NCBI RefSeq assembly: GCF_000286355.1
Contig: NZ_AJXN01000056.1
Span: 1-34,221, forward strand
Length of the DNA stretch: 34,221 nucleotides
From: Kocuria atrinae C3-8
Lineage (GTDB): Bacteria > Actinomycetota > Actinomycetes > Actinomycetales > Micrococcaceae
Direction of reading: 5' to 3'
The translations under genes and the position numbers were made by a program. Shown piece after piece: positions 1-9,420 of this stretch. The stretch's first letter is position 1. Each line of letters opens with the position of its first letter. The notes under the pieces were generated by a model, which worked only from the letters and a program-made list of their open reading frames with translations, was not told where the DNA came from and ran no database searches.

Positions 1-1
1 G

Positions 2-604
2 GCTTATGAACGCCACTGGATCGCCGACGCCTATCAGGCCGTCCTCGAGGCGCACGGGCAGAACGTCGCCGAGCCCGTGGAGCACGACCATTTATTTCTC
101 GATCGGGTGGAAATGACGCTCGACAACCTGGCGCCCGTCACCGATTCCGTGTGGACCAACCTGTTCGGCGAGGACATTGTGGCGGGGCAGATGGCGCGCG
201 GCTGGTCTCGCGAGGCCGCCACGCGAGCTGCGCTGGAAAGGTTCGACGACGCCGCCGGCCACCCGGAACTTTCGGCTCTCCTTCAGCGGGTGGCAGAGCT
301 CAAAGCCGTCCACCAGCGGTTCTTCACGGTCGAGGCCTCTGAGCGGGTGCGTCGTTCACCCCGTGCGGCGAGTTTCGCGCGCCGCTACCTGTCCTTCGGG
401 TTCAACCCCTTGCGACCCGTGGGGGTCTCACGCAAGGCGTTCCGGGAGTTCGTCGCCAGCGTGTGTCCCACGGTCGGTGATACCAACCTTTTATTGCAGC
501 GAGCCGACGAGCCTCTGCAAAGCAGTCCCGAAACCGCGGGGACGGAACCGTTACGCCGGGCCCTCGAACGCGATGGAGTGGTGAACCGCTACGCTCTTTT
601 CTAA
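2..604 (+). CDS. Ferritin-like protein, degenerate metal site (5' partial)
   Basis: The reading frame is open from base 2, so the start lies outside the window; about 200 C-terminal residues are visible. It aligns without gaps over about 30 residues with the ferritin-like protein at 2966-3781 (shared N, G, D, MA, G, E, AA and R positions), so the two are paralogues of one helical-bundle family. At the positions of the four iron ligands visible in the paralogue, this protein has R for E77, I for H80 and K for E171. It keeps E141 and H174. It is therefore unlikely to bind a normal diiron centre (inference). It sits 100 bases upstream of the fatty acyl reductase on the same strand and probably belongs to that cluster. 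It may be a structural or regulatory partner of the intact paralogue; no function is established. Confidence 0.7.
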   Translation, partial: AYERHWIADAYQAVLEAHGQNVAEPVEHDHLFLDRVEMTLDNLAPVTDSVWTNLFGEDIVAGQMARGWSREAATRAALERFDDAAGHPELSALLQRVAELKAVHQRFFTVEASERVRRSPRAASFARRYLSFGFNPLRPVGVSRKAFREFVASVCPTVGDTNLLLQRADEPLQSSPETAGTEPLRRALERDGVVNRYALF

Positions 605-704
605 GTTGTTGAACCCAAGCAGTTGAAACCGAAGGGTCGGCCAACATCCGCCCCGCACCCACGCGAAGCGCGTGCCTGAACATTCCAACCTCCGGAGGAA
701 CCCG

Positions 705-2962
705 TTGACCCAGACCACCACCAAGCGCGTCCTGCTCACGGGAGCCACCGGGTTCCTGGGGCAGGCGGTCCTGGAACGCTTGCTCTCCAGCCACGACGAT
801 ATTCATGTCACCGCGGTGATCCGCCCCAAGGGTTCGCTGTCCGGGCAGGCTCGGCTGAAGCAGTTGCTGCGCAAGCCCGTGTTCAAGACCTGGCGTGAGT
901 CTGTGGGTAAGGAACGCGCCGAGGAGATCTTTGCCGAGCGGACCAGTGTCCTCGAGGGCGACCTCACGGGTCTGGCGAGCATCACCGAACCCTTTGACGT
1001 GGTCGTGCACTCCGCCTCAACGGTGTCCTTCGATCCGCCCATCGACGAGGCCTTCAAGACCAACGTGGGCGGTGCCGTGGGACTGTACGAGTCCCTGCGT
1101 GCCACCGGCCAGGACCCGCACGTGGTGCACGTGTCCACGTGCTATGTGGGCGGTATCGCCAAGGGCCTGCGTCCGGAAGCCCCCGTCGACCACAGCGTGG
1201 ACTGGAACGTGGAGTTCGAGGCAGCCATTCGCGCCGCGGACACCGCGCAGGTTGAGTCCCGCTCCCCGGAGCGGCTGCAGTCCTTCATCGAGAAGGCCAC
1301 CGCGCAGTTCGGCAAGGAAGGTCCCAAGTCCGTGGCCCGCGCCGCGGAAGAGGCCCGTCTGGCGTGGGTCCAGGAACGACTGGTCGACCACGGACGCACC
1401 CGTGCGCAGTCCCTGGGCTGGACCGACATCTACACCTTCACCAAGGCACTGGGCGAACGCGTTGCGGAGGAGAAGTGGGCCGGCGCGGGACACCAGCTGT
1501 CCATCGTGCGCCCGGCGATCATCGAGTCCGCGCTGCGCTACCCGTTCCCTGGCTGGATCGATGGCTACAAGGTGGCGGACCCACTCATCATGGCCTATGC
1601 CAAGGGCGCGCTGCCCGAGTTCCCGGGGCTGCCCGACTCGGTGCTGGACGTGATCCCGGTCGACTTCGTGGTCAACGCGATCGTGGCCCTGGTCACGCAA
1701 GGTCACCGAGCGCCGTCGGGCGAGCTGACCGAGGAAACGGACATCGACCCGCAGGCGGCCTACTACCAGGTGTGCTCGGGCGCATCGAACCCGCTGCCGT
1801 TCCACCAGATGTACGAGAACGTGCGCGAATTCTTCCTGGCCCAGCCGCTCGAGGACTCCAACGGCAACCCCATCACGGTTCCCGTGTGGAAGTTCCCGGC
1901 CAACAACGCCGTGGAGCGAGGGCTTGCGCTCAAGGAAAAGCTCGCCGCCGCCGGTGGCAAACTGAGCGCCGTCCTGCCGGCCACGGCACGCACCCGGGAG
2001 TGGACCAACTCGCTGCACCGGATGCAGACCGGCCTGGGTTCGCTGCGCACCTACGTGGACCTGTATCAGAACTACACGCGCACGGAAATGATTTTCGACG
2101 ACACTCACACGCGTCGTCTCGACCGGGCCCTGCCCGAATCCGCGCCCGAGGACCAGCACTTCGACCCGCGCGCCATCGATTGGCGGGATTACTGGCAGAA
2201 CGTGCACCTGCCCGCGCTCACCGAGATGACCCGAGCCTACGGCCGTTTGAAGGCGGCCTCCCGCAAGCGTGAGTCCCGTCCGCGCGGCCTCAAGTCCGGC
2301 ACCGACGTGGTGGCCGTCTTCGACCTCGAGGGCACCGTGGTCTCGGGCAACATCATCACCCAATACGCCAAGCTGCGCCGCCGCGAGCTGAGCCCGGTGC
2401 AGTGGCCCGGTGAGATCACCGAGCTGCTCGGCAACGCACCCACCTACGTGAAGGCGGAACGCCGTGACCGCGGCGAGTTCATCCGCGCGTTCCTGCGCCG
2501 CTACGAGGGCGTGTCCGTGGAGCGCGTGGAAGAGCTCATGAACGGTTCGCTGGGGCGCACCATGGAGAAGAGCTTGCGACCGGGTGCCCTGCAGCGGATC
2601 GAGGAGCACCGCGCGGCCGGCCACCACACCGTGCTGGTCACGGGCTCCCTGGACCTGTTGGTGAGCCCGATCGCGGAGTTGTTCGACCACGTGGTGTCAG
2701 GACGCATGGAAGTTGCCGACGGTAAGCTCACCGGTTACCTGGCGACCCCGCCGCTCGTGGATGAGGCCCGTGCTCAGTGCTCAAGCGCTACGCGGAGGAG
2801 AACGGGTTCGATCTGAGTCGTTCCTACGGTTACGGCGATTCCGTGGCGGATGCCAGCTGGCTGTCCCAGGTCGGTCACGCGTACGCAGTGAACCCCGATC
2901 TGCCGCTGTACCGCCGCGCCAAGAAGTCGCACTGGCCCATCGAGGACTGGAGGAAAGCCTGA
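705..2962 (+). CDS. Fatty acyl-CoA reductase-like SDR fused to HAD-IB hydrolase (one frameshift)
   Basis: The 752-residue fusion has an extended-SDR domain of the fatty acyl-CoA reductase type at its N-terminus, with the NAD(P)-binding motif TGATGFLG near residues 12-19 and catalytic Y243-xxx-K247 (YTFTK). These enzymes reduce acyl-CoA or acyl-ACP to aldehyde or alcohol. The C-terminal 215 residues are a HAD subfamily IB hydrolase: motif I DLEGT at about D540, motif II VTGS, and motif IV GDSVAD at about D712. Motif I has E where the family usually has D (DxDGT). The start is TTG at 705, set by GGAGG seven bases upstream; an upstream ATG at 672 lacks this. The frame breaks near 2777, where one G appears lost from CAG-GTG; the corrected product is full length. 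It ends 3 bases before the next gene, so the two are probably cotranscribed. The product could feed waxes, ether lipids or hydrocarbons; the sequence does not decide. Confidence 0.8.
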
Positions 2963-2965
2963 GCC

Positions 2966-3781
2966 ATGGCCTTCAACATCGACAAGTTCGCGGAGACCTC
3001 GCAGCGTGTGAAATGGGCTGACCTGGACATGGGTGAATTCATCACCCGTCCCTTGCCCGAGAACACCCTGCGCTGCCTGCGATACATGTGCGATGTGGAG
3101 TACCACACGGTGTGCTACATGCGAGACATGTTGGTGACTCCCTCGCACCAGGACAAGGACGTTTCCACGTTCATGACCATGTGGAATCGCGAGGAGTACT
3201 GGCATAGTGAGGCGCTCGCCGAGGTTCTGGGGCTGCACGGCATTGTGGTCGACTACGACGAGCTCAAGGCCAAGCGGATGAAGCTCGGTTGGTCCGAGTC
3301 CCTCAAGCCGCTCAAACAGTCGTTGCTGTCCAATATGGTGGGCGCGGATTTCATTGCAACCCACATGGCGTGGGGCGCGGCCAACGAGTGGTCCGCGGTG
3401 GCGGCCTACCGTCGACTGGCAGACCTCGAGAAGCACCCGGTGCTTGCGGTTCTGCTCAAGCGGATCGCCGCGCAGGAATCACGTCACGTTGCGTTCTACG
3501 CGACCCAGGCCCGACGCCGCTTGGAAACCTCCCGCAAGGCCCAGCGGCTCACTCGGTTCGCCCTGCGGAAATTCTGGGCGCCCGTGGGCTCCGGGGTCAT
3601 GGACCCGGACGAAGTGGAACACGTGATGCGTGAGCTTTTCGGCGGGCAGGACGGCGCTCACGAGATCGATCGACTGGATCACAACATCGCCAAGTTGCCG
3701 GGGATGGACGGCCTGCGGATCTTCCACAACGCGACTGCGCACGCGCGCGGAGTTCACCGCTCGGAAACCGTATCGGCCTGA
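2966..3781 (+). CDS. Diiron ferritin-like protein
   Basis: A 271-residue helical protein carrying a complete diiron-carboxylate signature: E45, E77-x-x-H80, E141 and E171-x-x-H174. The spacing within each half is 32 and 30 residues, as in ferritin-like oxidases, desaturases and aldehyde-deformylating oxygenases. It has no signal peptide or clear membrane segment, so it should be cytoplasmic. The ATG lies 3 bases after the reductase stop with GGAGGAAAG upstream. It is a paralogue of the protein at 2-604 but has all the ligands that protein lost. Its position directly after an acyl reductase suggests an oxidative step on a fatty aldehyde, alcohol or acyl chain; this is inference from context. 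Simple iron storage is less likely, because a classical ferritin is encoded separately at 13790. Confidence 0.75.
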   Translation: MAFNIDKFAETSQRVKWADLDMGEFITRPLPENTLRCLRYMCDVEYHTVCYMRDMLVTPSHQDKDVSTFMTMWNREEYWHSEALAEVLGLHGIVVDYDELKAKRMKLGWSESLKPLKQSLLSNMVGADFIATHMAWGAANEWSAVAAYRRLADLEKHPVLAVLLKRIAAQESRHVAFYATQARRRLETSRKAQRLTRFALRKFWAPVGSGVMDPDEVEHVMRELFGGQDGAHEIDRLDHNIAKLPGMDGLRIFHNATAHARGVHRSETVSA

Positions 3782-3783
3782 AC

Positions 3784-4380
3784 ATGGTGGTCGACACGCC
3801 CACGCCGGAACGGGGAGCGGCAACGGATCCGCGCACCGCGCGCACCGATCGAAAGATCCTGGCCGGTGCGTTGAAACTGCTGCGCGAGTCCGGCCCCCAG
3901 AAGGTCACCATCGAGGCGGTGGCGCTCGTGTCGGGTGTCGCCAAGACCTCGATCTACCGGCGGTACAACAACAGTGACGAACTGCTCGAGGCCGTTCTGG
4001 AGCAGGTGTACACCACCCTGCCACCGGTTCCCCCCAGCTCGGGGGACTGGGAGGACACCATGCGTGAAGCGATCGAGGTGTTGTTCGAAGACATGGGCAA
4101 GGGCGTGGCGTTGACGTTACTGCAGGATCCGCACTCGACCACTTCCGAGGTACTGCGGCGCAAGATCATCAGGCCTCGCATGGAAATCCTCCGGGATCTG
4201 CTGCAACGAGACGTCGAACTCGGTTTGATTCGCGAGAACGTGGACCTGGACGTGGTCATCGACTTCATGCTGGGCGCCTCCTACGCGCACGTGGCCCGAT
4301 ACGGCAGCTTGGGCGAGGACTGGCCGGCCCGCGTGCACGCGACGCTGACAAACCTGGTGGCCGCCGAGCGCACGGAATAA
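3784..4380 (+). CDS. TetR family transcriptional regulator
   Basis: A 198-residue protein with an N-terminal helix-turn-helix domain at about residues 20-66 (TDRKILAGALKLL, then SGVAKTSIYRRY in the recognition region). The C-terminal helical ligand domain ends in a segment typical of the TetR_C_11 group. The ATG at 3784 follows the preceding stop by two bases and has no clear Shine-Dalgarno sequence, so translation is probably coupled. As the last gene of the acyl reductase/ferritin-like cluster it is a likely local regulator that senses an acyl or hydrophobic ligand (inference). No palindromic operator was recognised upstream of 705, and the true cluster promoter is probably outside the window. 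Confidence 0.85.
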   Translation: MVVDTPTPERGAATDPRTARTDRKILAGALKLLRESGPQKVTIEAVALVSGVAKTSIYRRYNNSDELLEAVLEQVYTTLPPVPPSSGDWEDTMREAIEVLFEDMGKGVALTLLQDPHSTTSEVLRRKIIRPRMEILRDLLQRDVELGLIRENVDLDVVIDFMLGASYAHVARYGSLGEDWPARVHATLTNLVAAERTE

Positions 4381-4541
4381 GGGCCACGCGCACTCGGAAA
4401 TCTCGGGAAGCGATGTGTCGAGAACCGCAAGTATGAAGTTTTGGGTCTGCCATTTGGGTGCCGGGACCGTGAACCTCCTACGGTGAATGACGTTGCCGCG
4501 TGGAGCGGTGACTCCCACCCGTGACAGTCCAGGAGTATCGC

Positions 4542-5496
4542 GTGACACCGTCATCCACCGCCGCGCCCGCGGGCACCGAGCACTCGGGTCCGCCCGCAGC
4601 GCCACCACAGCGGCCAGAGGCCTTGACCGTGGTGCCAGCACGAAATCCCTGGCGCTGGGTGGGGACCGCCCTGGTCGCCTGGTGCTGTTCGGCATCGTGT
4701 GGTCCTTGTTCACCAATCCCCGCTGGCAGTGGGGTGTGGTGGCCGAATGGTTCACCGCGGAATCCGTGATCCGCGCACTTGCTAACACCCTGTTGCTCAC
4801 CGCGATTGCGGCCGTGGGTGGGTTCGTGCTCGGGTTCTTCCTGGCACTCATGAGGATGTCCAGTTCTGGACTGTTGTCCTCCGTCGCGTGGTTCTATATC
4901 TGGATCTTCCGCTCCGTGCCGCTGCTGGTTCAGCTGTTGCTCTGGTACAACGTGGGCTACCTCTACGAGGTGATCAGCGTGGGCATCCCGGGGACGGACG
5001 TGACGTTCTTCGAAGCACCCACCACCGACATCATCAACAAATTCGGTGCCGCAGTGCTGGGCCTGACGTTGCACCAGCCGCGTACTCAGCGGAGATCATC
5101 CGCGGCGGCATCCTGGCGGTGGATCAAGGCCAACAGGAGGCGGCGGCGTCGTTGGGTATTCCGCGCTGGCGCCGTTCCACACACATCGTGCTGCCCCAGG
5201 CACTGCGCTCCATCCTGCCGCCGGCCTTCAACGAGATCATCAGCCTGGTCAAGGGCACCTCGGTGGTCTACGTGCTGGCCTACAACGAGCTCTTCTACAC
5301 GATCCAGGTGATCTACGCCCGCACCAATGAGGTCATCCCCATGCTGCTGGTGGCCACGCTGTGGTACGTGATCATCACGACCGTGCTCAACATCATTCAG
5401 TACTACGTGGAGCGTCATTTTGCGCGCGGTGCGGTGCGGACTCTTCCGCCCACTCCGCTGCAGCGGCTGCGCTCCCGCATCGGAGGCGCACGATGA
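4542..5496 (+). CDS. Polar amino acid ABC transporter permease (two frameshifts)
   Basis: An inner-membrane permease of the HisM/GlnP family, 318 residues after correction. A Pro/Ala-rich N-terminus is followed by about five membrane segments. The ATPase-coupling EAA loop is recognisable as [20 protein letters not shown], followed by LGIP. The start is GTG at 4542, with AGGAG at 4531-4535 six bases upstream; the GTG at 4521 has no comparable site. The frame breaks near 4679 (GCC-CTG read as GCCTG) and near 5077 (CAG-GCC read as CAGCC). Each is one base missing from a C or G run, and the protein continues normally on both sides. The stop overlaps the next start (ATGA). With the ATPase and lipoprotein that follow it forms a three-gene importer; the exact amino acid is not readable from the sequence. 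Confidence 0.85.
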
Positions 5497-6362
5497 GCTC
5501 GCACGCGAACGACCAGCAGAACCCGTCCGAGTCCACCCAAGGCCAGGTCCAGGACCAAGCCCAGGAAGAGAAGTCCCGGCCCGCCAAGGGACACGTGGTG
5601 ATCGAGAACGTCTACAAGTCCTTTGGGGACGTGCGCGTGCTCGAAGGCGTCAGCCTGGACATCAAGCCCGGCGAGGTCGCTGCCATCCTGGGTCCCTCGG
5701 GATCGGGGAAGACCACGCTGCTGCGCACCGTGAACCACTTGGAGAACATCGACGCCGGCCGCATCACCATCGACGGCAAAATGGTGGGCTACGAACAGCG
5801 TGGCGACAAACTCTACGAACTGCACGAGAAAGAGATCCTGCGCCGGCGCACCAACGTTGGCATGGTCTTCCAACAGTTCAACTTGTTCCCACACCTGCGC
5901 GTGCTCGACAACGTGATGGAGGCCCAGATTTCGGCCCTGGGGCGGTCCAAGGCGGAAGCCAAGGCCAAGGCCCGGGAACTGCTGAAGCGCGTGGGCCTGG
6001 AGGACAAGGAACTGGCCTTCCCACGGCAGCTGTCCGGTGGCCAACAGCAACGTGTGGCCATTGCGCGCACGCTCGCCCTGGATCCGGCCGTGGTGCTCTT
6101 CGACGAGCCGACCTCGGCCTTGGACCCCGAGCTGGTCGGCGAAGTGCTGGACGTGATCCGCGACCTCGCATCGCAGGGCGTGACCATGCTGGTGGTGACG
6201 CACGAGATGGGGTTCGCGCGCGACGTCGCCGACACCGTGATCTTCATGTCCGACGGGCTGGTGGTTGAACAAGGCCCGCCGCGCGAAGTCTTCTCCGCGC
6301 CCAAGCACGAACGGACCCGGGCGTTCCTGGGGTCGGTCCTGGAACCGGCGTACAACCTGTGA
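5493..6362 (+). CDS. Amino acid ABC transporter ATP-binding protein
   Basis: The cytoplasmic ATPase of the importer, 289 residues and intact. After about 30 charged, Gln-rich residues come the Walker A motif GPSGSGKTT, the Q-loop in [10 protein letters not shown], the signature LSGGQQQR, Walker [13 protein letters not shown] and the H-loop [10 protein letters not shown]. This is the GlnQ/HisP arrangement typical of polar amino acid uptake. The ATG at 5493 overlaps the permease stop and its own stop overlaps the GTG of the lipoprotein gene (GTGA), so the three genes are translationally coupled. Confidence 0.93.
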   Translation: MSSHANDQQNPSESTQGQVQDQAQEEKSRPAKGHVVIENVYKSFGDVRVLEGVSLDIKPGEVAAILGPSGSGKTTLLRTVNHLENIDAGRITIDGKMVGYEQRGDKLYELHEKEILRRRTNVGMVFQQFNLFPHLRVLDNVMEAQISALGRSKAEAKAKARELLKRVGLEDKELAFPRQLSGGQQQRVAIARTLALDPAVVLFDEPTSALDPELVGEVLDVIRDLASQGVTMLVVTHEMGFARDVADTVIFMSDGLVVEQGPPREVFSAPKHERTRAFLGSVLEPAYNL

Positions 6363-7321
6363 GCCGGGCAATGGACCGCCGCACGGTGCTGCGCGCGGCC
6401 GGAATCGGAGGGTTAGGGCTACTGGGCCTCACCGCGTGCACCCATCCCGAGCAACCGCAGCCGACGCGAGAGGACGGGGTGCCGTTCGACCTGAGCCCGG
6501 AGCAGAACAGCCGGGTGCGTTCGGAGGTTGACCCCGCCGCGCGGGCCTGCTGCCCGAGAAAATCGCGGCGGGTGGCGTGCTCACCGTGGGTGTGCTCAAC
6601 ACCTCGCCGCCGCTGGCGTTCAGCGCAACCGACGACGTGACACCGATCGGTTCCGAAGTGGACACCGCCTACCTGATCGCGGACAAGCTGGGGCTCGAAC
6701 TCAACCCGCAGGTCACCTCGTGGGAGAACTGGCCGCTCAAGCTGGGTGCCAACGAGTATCACGCGGCCTTCGCCAATGTGGGCGTGACCGAGCCTCGGCT
6801 CAAGCTCTACGATTTCGCGACGTACCGTGCTGCGTACATGGGATTCCTGGCGCGCAAGGGCCAGGGGCCCGTGGTGAGTTCCCCGGACGACATCTCGGGT
6901 CGGATCATCTCGGTCACTCCGGGGACCAACCAGGAAAAGATCGTCATGGCCTGGAACGAGCAACTGGAGGCGGACGGGAAGGAACCCGCCGCCCTGGACC
7001 TGTACTTGGACAACACCAACGCCGTGCTTGCGCTCGCAGCCGGGCGAATCGACTACTACCTGTCCCCGTTCCCGACAGGGGCCTATTACGCGGCCACCCG
7101 AGATGACCTGGAGGTCCGGGGGAGGATCAGCGCCGGCTGGCCCAACTCCACCCTGGTCGCGGCAACGACCCTCAAGGACTCGGGGCTGGTCAGGCCGTTC
7201 CAGGCGGCTCTGCAGTCGGCGATTTCCTCCGGCGAGTACCGCGAAGCTCAAACGCTGGGGGCTGGAAGAAGAATTCCTGCCGGAATCATTGATCGTGACA
7301 GAGAAGACGGGGATGCCTTAG
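6359..7321 (+). CDS. Amino acid ABC transporter substrate-binding lipoprotein (two frameshifts)
   Basis: The extracytoplasmic solute receptor of the importer, about 321 residues. The N-terminus has a twin-arginine-like motif (DRRTVLRA, R7-R8), a hydrophobic stretch and a lipobox LTAC with the lipidated Cys at 27, so it is probably a Tat-exported lipoprotein. The mature part has the type II periplasmic binding fold seen in SBP_bac_3 proteins, ending in the usual [14 protein letters not shown]-type helix. The GTG at 6359 overlaps the ATPase stop; an ATG at 6371 is a possible alternative. The frame breaks near 6544 (one G missing) and near 7251, where GAA-GCC-CTC appears as GAAGCTC (two C missing from CCC). 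Both sides match the family. Confidence 0.82.
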
Positions 7322-7336
7322 CGGTTTCCGCGCGGG

Positions 7337-8616
7337 CTAGAAAATGTCCTTCTCGTCCGGCCGCTTGGCGAGCTGCGACTTCACGTAGTCCTTGACAGCC
7401 TTGTCCGTGGAAATGTCCTTCCCGGCCTTCTCGGACATGAACCAGCGGTGCTCCAGGACCTCGTGGACGATCTCCGCGGATTCGAGCTTGCGCCGCATTT
7501 CCGCCGGGACCGCCTCCATGATGGGCACGAAGATCTCACGCATCCACAACTGCGCCGTGAGGTCCTCGGGGAGGCCTGGGTACAGGGCCTGGCCGAACTG
7601 GCCGATGTCCGTGAGGATACGGCGGGCTTGATTCTCGTGGGTGTCCAAACCTGTGAGGTGCAGCAGTCGCCGCGAGTGGTGACCGGGTTCGACCACACGA
7701 GGACGAAGGTGTACCTGCCCGGAGTCATCCGATTCCAGGGAGGCTTCTTCCACGTCGAAGCCCAGTTCATTCAGCCGTTCCACTCGAGCCTGCACGCGCC
7801 AGCGCTCGTCGAGGGCGAAGCTTTCCTCCGCCGTGAGTTCTTCCCACAGGTTGTTGTAGGTCGAGACCAGGCGGTCCGAGATTTCGAACGGATCGACGTC
7901 CTCCGGGGTCAGGCCCACTTCCTCGAGCCGCTGTTGCATGTGTTCACCAGCCAGCAGGTCCATGATCTCCCCGGCCACGTTGGTGCGTGCCAGTTCGATG
8001 TCGTATTCGCGCTGGCCGCGGGAGAGCTGGTCGTGAATCTCACCGGTTTCGGCGTCCACCAGGTATGCGGCGAAATGGCCGGCGTCCCGTCGGAACAGCG
8101 TGTTCGACAGCGAGACATCGCCCCAGTAGAACCCCGAGAGGTGCAACTGGACGATCAGAGATGCCAGCGCGTCCACGAGCAGCTCGACCGTTTGAGGGGA
8201 GGGAACCTGCTCGAAGATGGCTCGGTAGGGGAGGGAGAAACTCAGATGATCCGTCACGAGCGCTGCGGGCAGCGGCTCGCCCTCTTCGGTGAAGCGATTG
8301 GTCACCACTGAGTCGGGGGTGACCGACGGCGTGCCCATGCGCAACAGCGCCGCAACAGCCCGTACTCCCGCTGAGCGTAGTGAGGGGTGGTTTCCTTGAC
8401 GGCCACGACCTTGGAGCCCACGTGCGCGAACCGCACCACGTGGCGCGAGATTCCGCGCGGGTAGGCCGCCAGAACCTCGGGTGGCCATTCCTCGAGGGGG
8501 ATGTGCCAGGGCAGGTCCAACAGTGCCGGGTCCGGGAACGCGGTGTTGATCGAGACCCGTCGGGAACCGGTGGGGGCGGGTGAACCGAGCGGTGCTGGTG
8601 CCGGGGAGGCGTTCAT
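7337..8616 (-). CDS. DUF4032 protein with kinase-like N-terminal domain (one frameshift)
   Basis: About 426 residues. The N-terminal half resembles lipopolysaccharide/protein-kinase-like folds. It has a Lys in VVAVKET, a Glu in QREYGLL, a catalytic-loop-like segment GFYWGDVSLSNTL with D and N, and a metal-binding D in YLVDAETG. The C-terminal half is the actinobacterial domain DUF4032. All residues expected of an active small-molecule or protein kinase are present, but no substrate is known. The ATG at 8616 lies one base downstream of the otsB stop, so it is the third gene of an otsA-otsB operon. The frame breaks near 8347, where one C is missing (CGG-CGC-CTG read as CGGCGCTG). It converges on the importer with 15 bases between the stops and no visible terminator. 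Confidence 0.8.
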
Positions 8617-8617
8617 G

Positions 8618-9420
8618 TCACTTGATGCTAGTCACCGCGCGTGCTCGTTGGTCGGCAAAAACGCCCAAGAGGTCGGCGAGTTCTTGCGGGCCACTCACTC
8701 GTTGGGCCGCCACGGTCTCCTTGTCGCCCACCTTGATCCCGACATCCTGGCCGGTCAGCAGCTCCATGGCGTCCTCGTCGGTGACGTCGTCACCCGCGAA
8801 TATTGTCACGTCCGGTGTGGCCGCGGCTTGATGATCCGCAGCCCGTCCCCCTTGGTGGCGCTCAACACCGAGCACTCCACCACTTGTTGGCCGGGAGTGA
8901 TGCGCAAACCTTCCAGATCCGAATAGGCGCGGGTCATCTCGTCGAGCGCTTTCTCGGCCACATCAGCGTCCTTGATGGGGCGCGTGTGGAAACACACACC
9001 GGCGGGTTTCAGCTCCGCGCGGGAACCCGGGTACCGGGACACCATTTCCTCGGTCGCGTCCACCGCACGGTCCAGCAGGGCCAACTGTTCCGAGGTCAGG
9101 TTGATGTCGTGTTCGGTGTCTTCCGGAAGATCCGGCAAGGCGGACAGGTCCATCTCCGCACCATGCGAACCGGAGAGCACCATGTGGCGAGCGGGGTCCA
9201 CCACGTCCCGCAGGAAATCCAAGGGCCGCCCGGAAATGATCGCCACTGTGGTGCGGGGCAGCACGGCCAGGTCGTCCAGAGCGGCCCGAGCGTCGGGCAA
9301 CGGGCGGGAATCGGCGGGGTCCTCGGTGAAAGGCGCCAGCGTGCCGTCGAAATCGAGCGCGATCAACAGGTGATCCGCGTCCGCAGCCCGGGCCAAAGCT
9401 TCGCTGAGCGTTTCAGTCAT
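8618..9420 (-). CDS. otsB: Trehalose-6-phosphate phosphatase (one frameshift)
   Basis: Removes phosphate from trehalose 6-phosphate, the second step of the OtsAB trehalose pathway; cytoplasmic. The product is about 267 residues, a normal length. HAD motif I is DFDGTLAPF with nucleophile D23, motif II includes ISGRPL, and motif IV is GDDVTDEDAM near the C-terminus. The cap-domain sequence GSHGAE is also present. The ATG at 9420 overlaps the last 8 bases of otsA. The frame breaks near 8828, where one base is missing after the codons for GDGLRIIK; the conserved AATPDVTIFAGDD segment follows in the other frame. The stop is one base before the DUF4032 start. Confidence 0.88.

Noticed and set aside
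1017-2690. Long minus-strand open frame opposite the acyl reductase
   Set aside because: It is an antisense shadow of a GC-rich gene. Its composition is His/Val/Gly/Arg-rich, it has no recognisable domain and no ribosome binding site, and the plus strand encodes clear SDR and HAD motifs.
4381-4541. Promoter or riboswitch before the amino acid importer
   Set aside because: I saw no convincing -35/-10 pair and no recognisable riboswitch fold in these 161 bases. Only the AGGAG at 4531 could be assigned.
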